Below are positions 1-11,631 of a DNA stretch of 64,000 bases, piece after piece (position 1 is the first letter of the stretch; every line of letters starts with the position of its first letter). The notes below the pieces were generated by a model. The model saw only the letters and a list, made by a program, of their open reading frames with translations. It was not told the origin of the DNA and did not search any database. The position numbers and the translations under genes were made by a program. This DNA comes from Uranotaenia lowii (taxonomy: Eukaryota > Arthropoda > Insecta > Diptera > Culicidae). The stretch lies in the NCBI RefSeq assembly GCF_029784155.1, contig NC_073693.1, positions 116,727,003 to 116,791,002 on the forward strand. Reading direction: 5' to 3'.

Positions 1-745
1 AGATTCAGAATTCAGATTCAGAATTCAGATTCAGAATTCAGATTCAGAATTCAGATTCAGAATTCAGATTCAGAATTCAGATTCAGAATTCAGATTCAGA
101 ATTCAGATTCAGAATTCAGATTCAGAATTCAGATTCAGAATTCAGATTCAGAATTCAGATTCAGAATTCAGATTCAGAATTCAGATTCAGAATTCAGATT
201 CAGAATTCAGATTCAGAATTCAGATTCAGAATTCAGATTCAGAATTCAGATTCAGAATTCAGATTCAGAATTCAGATTCAGAATTCAGATTCAGAATTCA
301 GATTCAGAATTCAGATTCAGAATTCAGATTCAGAATTCAGATTCAGAATTCAGATTCAGAATTCAGATTCAGGATTCAGATTCAGAATTCAGATTCAGAA
401 TTCAGATTCAGAATTCAGATTCAGAATTCAGATTCAGAATTCAGATTCAGAATTCAGATTCAGAATTCAGATTCAGAATTCAGATTCAGAATTCAGATTC
501 AGAATTCAGATTCAGAATTCAGATTCAGATTCAGAATTCAGATTCAGAATTCAGATTCAGAATTCAGATTCAGAATTCAAATTCAGAATTCAAATTCAGA
601 ATTCAGATTCAGAATTCAGATTCAGAATTCAGATTCAGAATTCAGATTCAGAATTCAGATTCAGAATACAGATTTAGAATTCAAATTCAGAGTTCAAATT
701 CAGAATTCAGATTGAGAATTCAGATTTAGAATTCTGATTAAGAAT
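1..745. repeat. 13-bp satellite array 1 (EcoRI-containing)
   Basis: Tandem copies of the 13-bp unit AGATTCAGAATTC run from the left edge, about 57 units here, so the array continues outside the window. Each unit carries an EcoRI site (GAATTC). Copies are almost identical in the centre and decay over the last 150 bp (AATACAGATTTAG, AGAGTTCAAATTC and similar), the usual pattern at an array edge. Because 13 is 1 modulo 3, every plus-strand frame cycles through the same 13-residue peptide without a stop. The open frames are therefore an artefact of the repeat. Confidence 0.97.
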
Positions 746-1213
746 TCGGATTAAAGATCAACCTGGAATTTGAAATTGGAACTTATATTCAAATATTAGA
801 CTAAGTGTTGTAACTCAAAATTCAAACTTTAGAATCAGAATAAGATTTCAGATTTAGTTTCCAGAATGAGATTAATCATTTAATAGTCATATTACTTTCC
901 CCTCCTTTTGTGGGAATTTTTCCTCTATGCATGGTTGAGCTCTAAAAAAGGTATCATGCTAGGGCACGCGTCACGGCTATCCATCAATATTGTAGTTGGT
1001 TTTACTTATTCAGTAAAAAAAAGCATAAAAAAACAGTAAGATTCGAACCGTGACCAGCAACGTGAAAGTTCTGGTTGCTACCACGGCACCATTTCAGCGT
1101 GTTATACATCTTGGAAATTCTACTGTTTAAATACCATTCTTGCCATACATAAAATGAGCTCCTGACATACCAGTTCGCTTTTCCCCAAAAAAACGTACCA
1201 GGCATCATTTTTT
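746..1213. repeat. Satellite flank, copy 1 of a duplicated segment
   Basis: Single-copy-looking sequence after array 1 that recurs almost base for base at 4447-4914. The copies diverge abruptly after the shared ...CATCATTTTTT. It holds a tRNA-like block on the minus strand and the shadow frame of 68 codons at 1002-1208. No coding function is supported. Confidence 0.95.
1038..1105 (-). other. tRNA-like (SINE-head) sequence, duplicated at 4739-4806
   Basis: On the minus strand a block reads GCCGTGGTAGCAACC ... GGTTCGAATC, resembling the A box and B box of a tRNA internal promoter at roughly tRNA spacing. It does not fold into a complete cloverleaf that I can support. A tRNA-derived SINE head or relic is the likely reading. 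The same block lies in the second copy of the duplicated flank. Confidence 0.45.
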
Positions 1214-2044
1214 GCCTTTCTAACAGAAAGGTTTGGTTATCGGTCGATTGGGGAGATCATTAATTATGGGTCTTAAGCATACCTTTATAGGTACCTATCG
1301 ACTCAGCTCGACGAGTTCTGTTGATGTCCGTGGATTTGTATGTGCCATTTTAAAAATGTCAAGAACGTTTTTGCGAAACTGGGCTGCACAATTAAAATGA
1401 TTTCAGTCTCAAAAGAATGCATTTTTTTTCCTACACAACCGTTTCAAAAACGGGAAAAAAACAAAATAGTTGAAACCGTTTTCTTTACCAAATACATATC
1501 ATACTTATTATGGCATAAAAAAAAAGTTGCTAGTGGCGCCTCGAAGCAGCAGCACCAGCAATCATTTATAAATTGGAGATAATCAAAATAAAAAAATAAA
1601 TATATATTGACTCGAGAATTGAACCAAAACTCTTCAGATCTAAAGTTGCAAGCGCTATCCAATAAACCATCGGCACGCTTAATAGAGAGCGGCTCAAACT
1701 CAAATAGGTAAAAGGCATTACTAAGACGCACCGTGGTCTGGGCAGTTTCTCAGTCTGCTGGGGCAAATACGGCAACAGTGTTTATATCTTACACTTCTTT
1801 GCTTTTCAATGCAGCAAATGGCGGATGGGCGTTTCCTTCAGAGTCCGCCATGCCTATAGACATTATAATTTCATTTATGAAATTATAGTGTTCAAAGCCA
1901 TGCCGGGTGTCAACAAAATGCAGAGCCGTAAAGGAAACTGCGATGGGGGGGGGGAATTTATATGAAGATCTTATGACTCTCGTTTTTTTACCCGTGTTGA
2001 AGAATGAATTTATGTTTTTTTTTTCATTTCTACATACTCATACA
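1214..2044. other. Intergenic stretch with a tRNA-like block and a hairpin
   Basis: No gene recognised. On the minus strand at about 1683-1608 there is another tRNA-like block ending in a B-box-like GGTTCAATTC. At 1859-1893 a near-perfect hairpin pairs CATTATAATTTCAT with ATGAAATTATAGTG around a two-base loop. A run of nine G lies near 1946. Confidence 0.5.
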
Positions 2045-2428
2045 TAATTTAGATTCAATTTCAGATGCAGAATTCAGATTCAGTTTTCAAATTCAGGATA
2101 CAGGTTTAGGAATCAGAATTCAGGATTCAGAATTCAGAATTCAAAATTCAGATTCAGAACTCATATTCAGATTCAGAATTCAGATTCAGAATTCAGATTA
2201 AGAATTCAGATTCAGAATTCAGATTCAGAATTCAGATTCAGAATTTAGATTCAGAATTCAGATTCAGAATTCAGATTCAGAATTCAGATTCAGAATTCAG
2301 ATTCAGAATTCAGATTCAGAATTCAGATTCAGAATTCAGATTCAGAATTCAGATTCAGAATTCAGATTCAGAATTCAGATTCAGAATTCAGATTCAGAAT
2401 TCAGAATCAGAATTCAGATTCAGAATTT
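2045..2428. repeat. 13-bp satellite array 2
   Basis: A shorter array of the same 13-bp unit. Its left edge (2045-2200) is ragged, with units of altered length and sequence such as CAGGATTCAG and TCAAAATTCAG. The core from about 2200 to 2415 is regular. It is separated from array 3 by about 470 bp of non-repetitive AT-rich sequence. Confidence 0.95.
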
Positions 2429-2898
2429 TTGTAAATTTATTTTCGGCATATCGGTGAAAAATTTAGATTCATGGAGAAAGAATATCAGAATTAAAAATTG
2501 ATGAAGCTGGATGTTGCGAGGTAAAGTATGGTGTACGTTAATAAATTTTCCTTGCAAAAATGTTCTTTCGCTTTTTTCATCATCCGTAAAATTTCTCCTC
2601 ACTTTATCAATTTTCAATTCTGGAATTGTTTCTCCAAGAATACCAATTTTCACAGTTTTTGATAAATTTGCGATGACTTAAAGATCATTACGCATGAAAA
2701 CACGATTTTGTTTTGTGAAAACTTTTTTTCACAATTTTTCTGAAATTAAGTTTGCTGCATACTTTTAGGGGTAAAACCATACTACTAAAAGTTGTAAAAT
2801 CCGAAATCATAAAAAAAAAATTTTGGATGAAAGAAATTTCAATGTTGAAAACCGCGTGATGCAAAACAATCATATTCCAGCAAATGAAAATGAGATTT
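2429..2898. other. AT-rich spacer between satellite arrays
   Basis: I see no gene, terminal inverted repeats or internal repeats here. The short open frames have no recognisable domains. Confidence 0.5.
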
Positions 2899-4440
2899 AC
2901 AAGATTAAGAATTCAGATTCAGAATTCAGATTCAGAATTCAGAATTCAGATTCAGAATTCAGATTCAGAATTCAGATTCAGAATTCAGATTCAGAATTCA
3001 GATTCAGAATTCAGATTCAGAATTCAGATTCAGAATTCAGATTCAGAATTCAGATTCAGAATTCAGATTCAGAATTCAGATTCAGAATTCAGATTCAGAA
3101 TTCAGATTCAGAATTCAGATTCAGAATTCAGATTCAGAATTCAGATTCAGAATTCAGATTCAGAATTCAGATTCAGAATTCAGATTCAGAATTCAGATTC
3201 AGAACTCAGATTCAGAATTCAGATTCAGAATTCAGATTCAGAATTCAGATTCAGAATTCAGATTCAGAATTCAGATTGAGAATTCAGATTCAGAATTCAG
3301 ATTCAGAATTCAGATTCAGAATTCAGATTCAGAATTCAGATTCAGAATTCAGATTCAGAATTCAGATTCAGAATTCAGATTCAGAATTCAGATTCAGAAT
3401 TCAGATTCAGAATTCAGATTCAGAATTCAGATTCAGAATTCAGATTCAGAATTCAGATTCAGAATTCAGATTCAGAATTCAGATTCAGAATTCAGATTCA
3501 GAATTCAGATTCAGAATTCAGATTCAGAATTCAGATTCAGAATTCAGATTCAGAATTCAGATTCAGAATTCAGATTCAGAATTCAGATTCAGAATTCAGA
3601 TTCAGAATTCAGATTCAGAATTCAGATTCAGAATTCAGATTCAGAATTCAGATTCAGAATTCAGATTCAGAATTCAGATTCAGAATTCAGATTCAGAATT
3701 CAGATTCAGAATTCAGATTCAGAATTCAGATTCAGAATTCAGATTCAGAATTCAGATTCAGAATTCAGATTCAGAATTCAGATTCAGAATTCAGATTCAG
3801 AATTCAGATTCAGAATTCAGATTCAGAATTCAGATTCAGAATTCAGATTCAGAATTCAGATTCAGAATTCAGATTCAGAATTCAGATTCAGAATTCAGAT
3901 TCAGAATTCAGATTCAGAATTCAGATTCAGAATTCAGATTCAGAATTCAGATTCAGAATTCAGATTCAGAATTCAGATTCAGAATTCAGATTCAGAATTC
4001 AGATTCAGAATTCAGATTCAGAATTCAGATTCAGAATTCAGATTCAGAATTCAGATTCAGAATTCAGATTCAGAATTCAGATTCAGGATTCAGATTCAGA
4101 ATTCAGATTCAGAATTCAGATTCAGAATTCAGATTCAGAATTCAGATTCAGAATTCAGATTCAGAATTCAGATTCAGAATTCAGATTCAGAATTCAGATT
4201 CAGAATTCAGATTCAGAATTCAGATTCAGAATTCAGATTCAGATTCAGAATTCAGATTCAGAATTCAGATTCAGAATTCAGATTCAGAATTCAAATTCAG
4301 AATTCAAATTCAGAATTCAGATTCAGAATTCAGATTCAGAATTCAGATTCAGAATTCAGATTCAGAATACAGATTTAGAATTCAAATTCAGAGTTCAAAT
4401 TCAGAATTCAGATTGAGAATTCAGATTTTGAATTCTGATT
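2899..4440. repeat. 13-bp satellite array 3
   Basis: About 118 copies of the 13-bp EcoRI-containing unit. The right 740 bp repeats array 1 including its rare variants: AGGATTC at 371 and 4085, a shortened unit at 521 and 4235, and the same degenerate terminal units. One 13-bp unit is missing relative to array 1. A 539-codon open frame covers the array, but it is only the peptide IQIQNSDSEFRFR repeated and is not called as a gene. Confidence 0.97.
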
Positions 4441-4446
4441 AAGAAT

Positions 4447-4914
4447 TCGGATTAAAGATCAACCTGGAATTTGAAATTGGAACTTATATTCAAATATTAG
4501 ACTAAGTGTTGTAACTCAAAATTCAAACTTTAGAATCAGAATAAGATTTCAGATTTAGTTTCCAGAATGAGATTAATCATTTAATAGTCATATTACTTTC
4601 CCCTCCTTTTGTGGGAATTTTTCCTCTATGCATGGTTGAGCTCTAAAAAAGGTATCATGCTAGGGCACGCGTCACGGCTATCCATCAATATTGTAGTTGG
4701 TTTTACTTATTCAGTAAAAAAAAGCATAAAAAAACAGTAAGATTCGAACCGTGACCAGCAACGTGAAAGTTCTGGTTGCTACCACGGCACCATTTCAGCG
4801 TGTTATACATCTTGGAAATTCTACTGTTTAAATACCATTCTTGCCATACATAAAATGAGCTCCTGACATACCAGTTCGCTTTTCCCCAAAAAAACGTACC
4901 AGGCATCATTTTTT
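4447..4914. repeat. Satellite flank, copy 2 of a duplicated segment
   Basis: Second copy of 746-1213, offset by 3701 bp. Together with the shared variants in arrays 1 and 3 it defines a tandem duplication at least 1.2 kb long with a period of about 3.7 kb. I saw only scattered single-base differences, so it is recent or the result of conversion. An assembly artefact of two haplotypes placed in series is also possible. Confidence 0.95.
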
Positions 4915-5880
4915 TATATTGAGATTGGAATTTTTCGTGTTTGAATATCTGAAATCATACTTATATGATTCAGAGGGAAGGAATCTATCATGTATATTCT
5001 ATATTATTTTATATATTTCCAAATATAATTTAAACTCTGTTAGAAAGGCTCCAATCCACTTTTAAGTGTATTAAATCGGGTTTTTTGGATCGATCATGAT
5101 TTTTAAATTAATCTAAAAGGTTTGAAAAATGGTTCTAAGTAGCAACTTCAAAAATAAATTTTAATACGCAGTGTTAACTAACTTTGAATTTGATTTATGC
5201 TTTCAATATTAATAACAAAAGTTTTGAACTTTCTCATTTTCTAACATTTCTTTGTCAGTGTAGTTGAACATGAAGTTATTATTTAAGCTTCAAAAATGAA
5301 ATTTTGATAACTGGAGGATTTTACTTTATTAAAGGTTTTATGTCTGGCTTATATAACTGGCACTTTTAAATTATTATATTCTTCTTTTTATCAAATTAAA
5401 TTAATCCATAGAACATTGAATGAATTCTGTTCAAAATTCATTTCTTATTCAGTAATCGGTAATTCACATTTTAAATCGTGATTAAATATTTTTTGTTCAA
5501 ATTAAAAAAATACAGTGGAATTTCTCACTAAATTTTCAGTTGAAAATGAGGAAAAGAATTCCAAATTTAGATGAATAAAAGTTAACAATTATTATCATTT
5601 TCCTAACATCTATTCATGATAAGTTTTGAACAAGATTGGACATTTATTTTAGAATTCAGTTTTTTTTATTTTAAATTTGCTAAGAAATTCTTTTGCAACT
5701 GATTTATTACTAACTTTCTTGACTTATCGAAAATTTGAAACCTTCATTGTAATATGTTTTCAAAATTTTGTTTATCAGTCATTTTTTTAGTTTATGTGTT
5801 GAACATGAGTTACAAACGGTGTAAGAAAACCCTTTCCTTTCCATTTTTTTTTATTTTTGGTATTGTTATTATTTTTATCT
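4915..5880. other. AT-rich sequence, nothing recognised
   Basis: About 1 kb of AT-rich DNA with no open frame of note and no terminal repeats that I can pair. Confidence 0.5.
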
Positions 5881-5884
5881 AAAT

Positions 5885-6109
5885 TTGAATTTCGAAACCC
5901 ACACCACACTCCTCCACCCCCCATGGACGGGTCCTTCGCACGGGCTTCATTTGGTCACATTTTTTGTACTTCAAAGTTACTTTTTTCGTTCTACATAGTC
6001 ACAATTTGGTCACTTTTTTCGGTCCTCAAAGTCACTATTTGGTCACTTTTTTTCAAATTTTGGTCACTAAAGTCACTACTTTTTTATTGTCAAACCGCTA
6101 CCAGCCCTG
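5885..6109 (-). mobile_element. hAT-like terminal fragment with subterminal repeats
   Basis: Read on the minus strand the segment starts CAGGGCTGGTAGCGG at 6109, a hAT-style terminus, followed by reiterated AGTGACCAAA-type motifs (about four copies between 5955 and 6075). Clustered subterminal motifs are typical transposase-binding sites. The opposite terminus is not found, so this is a one-ended relic. Confidence 0.45.
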
Positions 6110-6207
6110 CATTGTACCACCTTTATTCGGGCAAAATGATACCTCATTTTACTTTCAAGGCATGATAGCAAATTTAGGTATAATTTTGCCATAAAAGTCT
6201 GCTCGGG
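6110..6207. mobile_element. Half of a foldback element (CTGCTCGGG-ended family)
   Basis: The segment ends in AAAGTCTGCTCGGGT and aligns along its length with the reverse complement of the left arm of the foldback at 35757-36215, including the ...ATAATTTTGCCATAAAAG block. The second arm is missing; a hAT end abuts on the left. Confidence 0.6.
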
Positions 6208-6796
6208 TTGCCAGTAAAAAGTGTTCTTTGTGCTCCGCCCGATGCTCGCTCCCAGGCCACTGCCAAAAACGGCTCTTGTCAGACCCCCCCCCCCCCCCTC
6301 CCCTCCCTTTCTAAAAGAGTTCGATCTCGGTCAACAAGGCGATCGAGATCCCCCTAGCCTTGCGAGGCATTTCAGGCAGACAGTCTCTTACGACCTGCCT
6401 CCATCGATGAGACAACCACCAGGGGTTGTCTACGAGAGACTTGTTCCACGAGGGGAACTAGTCCCATCGATGGTCGTATACAGTCCACAACATATAATAC
6501 GGAGCTGGAAAAGGCAGTTAAACGAGCTTGTAGACGAGACAAGAGAGCCTGGACAAACTCCCTAGCCGAAGAGGGAGAAAGAGCCGCCGCCAATGGAGAT
6601 ATCCGATTACTTTATGACATTTCTCGCCGCCTCAGTGGTGCAAGGAATAATGCAAGAATGCCGCTGAAAGACCGAGCAGGTCAGTTATTGAACAGATCAG
6701 CTCAAACGATGGACTGAACACTTCGAACAACTCTTCCAAGTCACGAATAGCTATGGCCAACAGAATCCGCAGCCCGAAGCGCCAACAGTAAGTCGC

Positions 6797-7368
6797 ATGA
6801 ATGCCGCATTTAATGTTCGGTGCCGAATTTTTAGTAGGCGCGCCTTTGATTATCATGAATCGGGTTAAAGTTGCATTGCATAGCTGCATCCGCTACGTCT
6901 TCAATCTATCTCGTTACCATATAGTTAGTCACCATCAATCGCAAATTTTAGGAACATCTTTTGAAAATTTTTATAAAATAAGATCTTCTATTTTCATTTA
7001 TAAAATAATTAACTCAAGGAATCCATCTTATTTAGTGAACAAATTTATTCGGCTAAGAAGCAATCGTTTGTCTAATTTTTTAATTCCACGTCACTTCTCT
7101 GAAAGCTACGGAAAAACCATTTTTGTCAGGGGCATAGCTGTTTGGAATGACCTTCCGAACAGTATTAAAACCAGTAGATCTTTAAAATTATTCCGCAAAG
7201 AGTGTCATAGCTTTTTCAATGGGGGGGGGGACCAGTAAGTAATAGTATCAGAAAGCACCAAGAGAATTTAGTTGGTATAGTATAATCGAAACTTCTAAGC
7301 AAACCTAGCAGAACTAAATGTAGTAATTTAAAAGGAATTGAATTACCTTACTCTACATATTTCTTTGA

Positions 7369-7400
<32 letters not shown>

Positions 7401-7401
7401 A
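6797..7401 (+). mobile_element. Non-LTR retrotransposon B, 3' end, nested in A
   Basis: A 5'-truncated LINE inserted into retrotransposon A. Its open frame (6801-7238) matches, residue by residue in places, the C-terminus of the element at 44957-46947: VALHSCIRYVFNL against VALNSCVRFAFNL, IPRHFSESYGK against IPRHRSELYGN, and FVRGIAVWNDLPNS against FVRGVSYWNALPNS. It ends in a TAAA repeat tail at 7371-7401, after which retrotransposon A resumes. Any target duplication is short and ambiguous. Confidence 0.87.
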
Positions 7402-7456
7402 TGGCGTCAACTCGGAAGCGCCCTCGCTGGCTGAAATAGAAGCGGCAATCAAAAAC

Positions 7457-8017
7457 ATGAAATCCAACAAAGCACCTGGGATCGATTGCATCCCTGCTGA
7501 AATGCTGAAAGCCGACCCTGCCCTGTCAGCACAAATGTTGCACCGTCTTTTCGCTGACATTTGGGATACTGCAACATTCCCGGCCGACTGGATGCAGGGT
7601 ATCCTCGTAAAGGTCCCGAAGAAAGGAGACCTGACAGAGTGCGGTAACTGGCGAGGCATAACGTTGATCTGTACAACCCTCAAAGTACTCTGCAAAGTGA
7701 TTCTGAACAGGATCCAGGAGAAAATCGACGCTACACTCCGACGGGAACAAGCTGGATTCCGATCCGGACGATCATGTGTGGACCACATCACAACGCTACG
7801 AATCATACTGGAACAAATCAGCGAATTCCAGGACTCTCTTCTGCTGATGTTCGTTGATTTCGAAAAAGCATTCGACCGACTTAACCATGAAAACATCTGG
7901 GCGGCTCTAAGGCGACGAGGGGTCCCAGAGAAACTAGTCCATCTCATCGAAGCACAATACGAGGCATTTTCGTGCAAGGTTTTGCACGATGGTGTCTTGT
8001 CGAACCAATCCCGGTAA
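7457..8017 (+). pseudogene. RT fingers/palm part of retrotransposon A
   Basis: This open frame carries the first half of the reverse transcriptase, from KNMKSNKAPGID to the palm box FVDFEKAFDRL and on to YEAFSCKVLHD. The following GVRQGC and LADD boxes continue in a different frame from 7972, so a frameshift near 7990-8010 inactivates the copy. Motif order and spacing match RT domains 1-4 of non-LTR elements. Confidence 0.88.
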
Positions 8018-8589
8018 CTGCTGGAGTGAGACAAGGATGTATCTTATCACCGCTACTTTTTCTCATCGTAATGGATGAGATTCTGACTGGATCGATCGAC
8101 TGTGCACCGAACCGAGGATTGCCGTGGAATCCTTCAACAATGGAGCAACTGAACGATCTTGACTTGGCTGACGATATTGTATTGCTCGCCCAAACACAAC
8201 CGGATATGCAGAGCAAACTCGACGACCTCACCGAAAGTTCCAAGGCAGCAGGTCTCAAAATCAATGTCGAAAAAACCAAGTCGATGGAGATCAACACAGC
8301 AAATCCCTCCAGTTTCATGGTAGCTGGGCAACAAGTTGAGAAAGTGGAGTGCTTCCAGTATCTTGGTTGCCAGATAACGCCTGATGGTGGTACCAAGAAG
8401 GACATCGAAACCCGGATCAGAAAGGCCCGATTTGCGTTTGCGAGTCTCCGAAACATCTGGCGGTCACGCCAGATCTCTCTACGAACAAAAATCCGAATTT
8501 TCAACTCAAACGTCAAATCCGTATTGCTGTACGGGTGTGAAACTTGGTGCACATATGCGGTGACGACGCGAAACTGCAAGTATTTGTAA
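7972..8589 (+). pseudogene. RT palm/thumb part of retrotransposon A
   Basis: This frame carries TAGVRQGCILSPLLF and the catalytic box LADDIVLLAQ, followed by FQYLGCQI and VLLYGCETW, which are typical of the thumb and post-RT region. It overlaps the previous frame and ends at a stop after NCKYL. The homologous continuation (QVFVNRCLRNIIRAWW) is in the next frame. Confidence 0.88.
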
Positions 8590-8921
8590 ACCGCTGCCTG
8601 CGGAACATCATCCGCGCTTGGTGGCATCAAAGGGCGCTAGAATTCGAGATTCGGGAACGTAAGTGGAGATGGATTGGGCACACGCTGCGGAAAGATGAAA
8701 ACGAGATTTGCAGAGAGGCGCTAGATTGGAATCCAGAAGGACATCGAAGAAGAGGCAGATCCAGAAACTCGTGGCGGCGAAGCCTAGCCGCTGAAATCCG
8801 AACTGTCGACGAGAATCTTGACTGGGACCAGGTGAAGACGCTGGTTCCGGATCGTCAACAGTGGAGGTCTTTTACCAGTACCACGGCCCTATGCACCGGA
8901 GGATCGGCGCGGGATCATTAA
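8544..8921 (+). pseudogene. C-terminal domain of retrotransposon A
   Basis: Carries FVNRCLRNIIRAWW, KWRWIGHTLRKDENE, REALDWNPEGHRRRGR and DRQQWRSF, the conserved tail of this LINE family. Compared with relatives I remember, a short block between RAWW and the basic region seems shortened. The stop codon lies just before the TAAG-type tail. Confidence 0.85.
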
Positions 8922-8934
8922 GTAAGTAAAAGTA

Positions 8935-9510
8935 ACTTCAAAATGATAGCTGCAGCTGGAGTTGCAAATTGAGATCCAAAGATTATTTCATATTATTTAC
9001 TGAAACTTGATTTCTAAATTTGTTTTCAAGATCTGAAATTTGAACTCTCTTTTTAAAGCTTCATAATTACTTAAATTATACAAAAACTTATGTTTTACTT
9101 GTATAAATTCTCCACCATTTTTCCCAAAGTGGGAAGGGCACGAACCTCCATAAAAACATTTGTTCCATTTGTTTAATAAATTTTCGATTTATGAAAAATA
9201 TTCGTTATCAAAAAAACCTCTCTTGTAGAATATTATCCTTTTTTTTGATAAGTTCCTTACTTATGTCAAAAAACTTAGATGAGAGCTCCCCTTTCATTTT
9301 TACCCATTCCGTCCTCCACTTCTTGACGAAGGAAGGCTGATTAACCCGGCTTTAGTTTACATAAATTTTTAAACTGAAATATACAGATTCTCATATCAGA
9401 ATTTATTGCATATTGTACTTTATGCAGATAAAATTTTGAAAACCGACCATTAGCGTGAATCGGGGCAGTTTTTTGAGTATTTTCCTAATATTTTGCCTTA
9501 TGCGCACTTC
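8935..9510. other. AT-rich sequence, nothing recognised
   Basis: No domain, tRNA-like block or paired terminal repeat seen between retrotransposon A and the hAT element that follows. Confidence 0.5.
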
Positions 9511-9518
9511 CAGCTCCC

Positions 9519-11167
9519 CAGGGCCACATTAAGCCATCGGGGGGCCCGGGGCAATTTTTCTCGGCGGGACAAAATTTGATTCGATTTTTTTTTTTCAAAT
9601 TCTATCCCAGAGAATACAAAACATTGTAAACGTGTAAAAAAAATTGGGAATAAGTTCAGAATAATGCATTCCAATAGCCATGTTGTCTGCGTAGAAGATA
9701 GTTTTTGGTATCTTCAAATAAAAACTGTTAATCAACCACGTGCAAACATTGCGGAAGAGTTCAGAAATTTCTCAAAAATGATAACTCTGATTTAAGCTGA
9801 AAAATGCAAAATTTAATTCTCATTTTTTTTTAACAACTCTTATCACCAACTAATATTCTCTGATTTAGGAAAATTCCTGGATAGATATTTTAAATGATTT
9901 TCATTTCAATATAACCTAATTGTCCGGTTTGTACTTCATCTAGGAATATTTGCCTAATGACAATTGGGAAGTATCATGAAGATTTGAAGCACAGAATACA
10001 AAATTCAAAAAAATAAACAAAATAATAAAATTCAAATTTTATTGAGTTACAGATATAACAGTTTAGGAATTCAAAACTTAAAATCAGGTTATATTCAGAA
10101 CCACAATACAGCGTCTCGAATCTTAATCATAATTTCGAATCAAGTTTTGAGAAACAAAATCAATTTAAAACAAAAATCAAAGTTTCAATCAGAGCTCATA
10201 CAAAAATTGCATCAAATGTGAATTCCAATTTTATATCTTTGAAACAAAAAAAAACCTGTTTCATGAGGTGTTTTTTTTTTAATGATAAATAATGACAAAT
10301 AAAAAAAAAATATCATTCGTTAAGTCAGTTGAAAATGTTTCAATTCCATTTTCAAGCCTAAGACAGAAATTGAGGTGGAAATTCAATAAAGAATCTCTGT
10401 ACTGACAATTGATCCAATTTAAGCAACTACAGTTTTTTTTGAAAAAGATTTTATTTTCAAAAATAGGGACGGAAAAGGGTTAAGAATTGATAAACCAACG
10501 GAAGTTTCAATAATAATAATTGAAAAGTGAAAATTTATAATAATACCTCGATACTGCCCGGGTAAAACTCTGAAATGTTTATCATTAAGCTCCTCTGTTC
10601 TCTTTCAGCACTGTGAGCCAGTTTTGGCGAGATTAGTTGCTATATATGTAAGTGCAGTAACCATTGCTTGGAAAGTTAACGTTATAGTGAACATTATTAT
10701 TGTGCAAGACGTTTGTATGTAATGCAAATGATGAGATATTTTTCTTTATTTATCCTGTTCTGTACAGAATATCCTAACTTACATGTTTCGATAAAAAAAA
10801 TAATGAAATTTGAGGTGTTTTGTCCCATATTCTTCTTAACTTTATTTGAATTTTTGTTTTCGAATTCGGTTTACATTATTTTGGTCCAGATTTTGAGGTG
10901 AAAATTTTAAAATTCAGTACCAAGGTTTGATATTCTCATCCCAAAAAATGCGGGAGAACTCCTTCAATGCTAACTCTAGGGGTCCCCCTTAACTAATGCA
11001 AGAGAAAAACAATTCTAAATATTATTTAACGGGGGCCTTTTTAGTTGTTACATTTAAAGTTTTCATTCCGATTTTGAAGTTTGAAATTTTTTTCATAGAT
11101 TTATAGAAATTGGAATAGTATGATTAAAGAAACGTTAAAACTTTTTTGCCCACTTAATCCAGCCTTG
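9519..11167 (+). mobile_element. Non-autonomous hAT element 1 (family H1), 8-bp TSD
   Basis: The element is bounded by CAGGGCCACATTAAG on the left and CTTAATCCAGCCTTG on the right, imperfect inverted copies of each other. It is flanked by an exact 8-bp direct repeat CAGCTCCC (9511-9518 and 11168-11175). Eight-base duplications and CAGGG ends are hAT hallmarks. The interior is AT-rich with no transposase. Subterminal blocks (GGGGGGCCCGGGGC near 9540 and CTCTAGGGGTCCCCC near 10976) recur in the copy at 56383-58406. Confidence 0.9.
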
Positions 11168-11175
11168 CAGCTCCC

Positions 11176-11608
11176 GTAAGCATAAGATTTTGTATTTTTG
11201 GAGCTAAAAAAAATAAGCTTTAGAAGTTAAAAAAAGAGGTGACGAAGATCAAACACTCTTGTTTTTCACTATTCTCGCCCTTCGAAGCAGCTTTTATAAT
11301 TTTACTTTTTTCACCAATTATGTAAAAAAAATGTTTCGTCATATGCCAAACTTGTAGACATGAGACATTACAACTTGAAGTTTTCCCGAACAGCACTTGT
11401 CATGGTATGAAAACTGGGGATTTTATACAGTGCAAATAACTGTTTTTTGATTTATTTATTCGAGGAAAAAATGCAAATAAAATTTATGTAAGGTTCAATC
11501 CAATGAATCAAGGAAACAATAGGTTTTTAAAAAGAAAAAAAATTGTAAAGATATTTCTTTTATTCGACCGAATCATAGATTTTTTTTTCTGTTTTGTTGA
11601 AAAGAACA
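11176..11608. other. AT-rich sequence, nothing recognised
   Basis: No gene or repeat structure seen. The end near 11615-11640 has small palindromes (CATTATG...CATAATG) at the breakpoint of the BEL/Pao fragment. Confidence 0.45.
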
Positions 11609-11631
11609 TTATGTCCCCATAATGTTAACAA

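Larger units (their letters stand above)
6420..8930 (+). mobile_element. Non-LTR retrotransposon A (APE-type, 5'-truncated, interrupted)
   Basis: A LINE relic on the plus strand with conceptual fragments of one polyprotein: an endonuclease-to-RT linker at about 6485-6795 (KRACRRDKRAW, RLLYDISRRLSG), then the reverse transcriptase from 7401. RT hallmarks are NKAPGID, EQAGFRSGRSC, FVDFEKAFDRL, GVRQGCILSP and LADDIVLLAQ (YADD-type box), followed by the C-terminal KWRWIGHTLRKDENE domain and DRQQWRSF. Frames shift near 8000 and 8545, and the 5' part including most of the endonuclease is missing. It ends in a short TAAG-repeat tail at 8917-8930. It resembles the endonuclease-reverse transcriptase elements common in mosquitoes; I am unsure of the clade. 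A 3' copy lies at 63652-63784. Confidence 0.88.

Noticed and set aside
1..745. Heat-shock-element-like GAA/TTC pattern in the satellite
   Set aside because: The spacing between TTC and GAA is one base, not the two required for alternating nGAAn units, so the similarity is superficial.
1..4440. CRISPR array suggested by regular repeats
   Set aside because: There are no spacers, the unit is 13 bp, and the context is eukaryotic.
2823..4442. 539-codon open frame of repeated IQIQNSDSEFRFR
   Set aside because: It is the conceptual translation of a 13-bp satellite. All three frames are equally open and the peptide is identical in each, so openness carries no evidence of coding.
6221..6565. 114-codon Pro-rich frame as a separate gene
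   Set aside because: It overlaps, in the wrong frame, the LINE linker KRACRRDKRAW; the proline run comes from a C-homopolymer near 6285.
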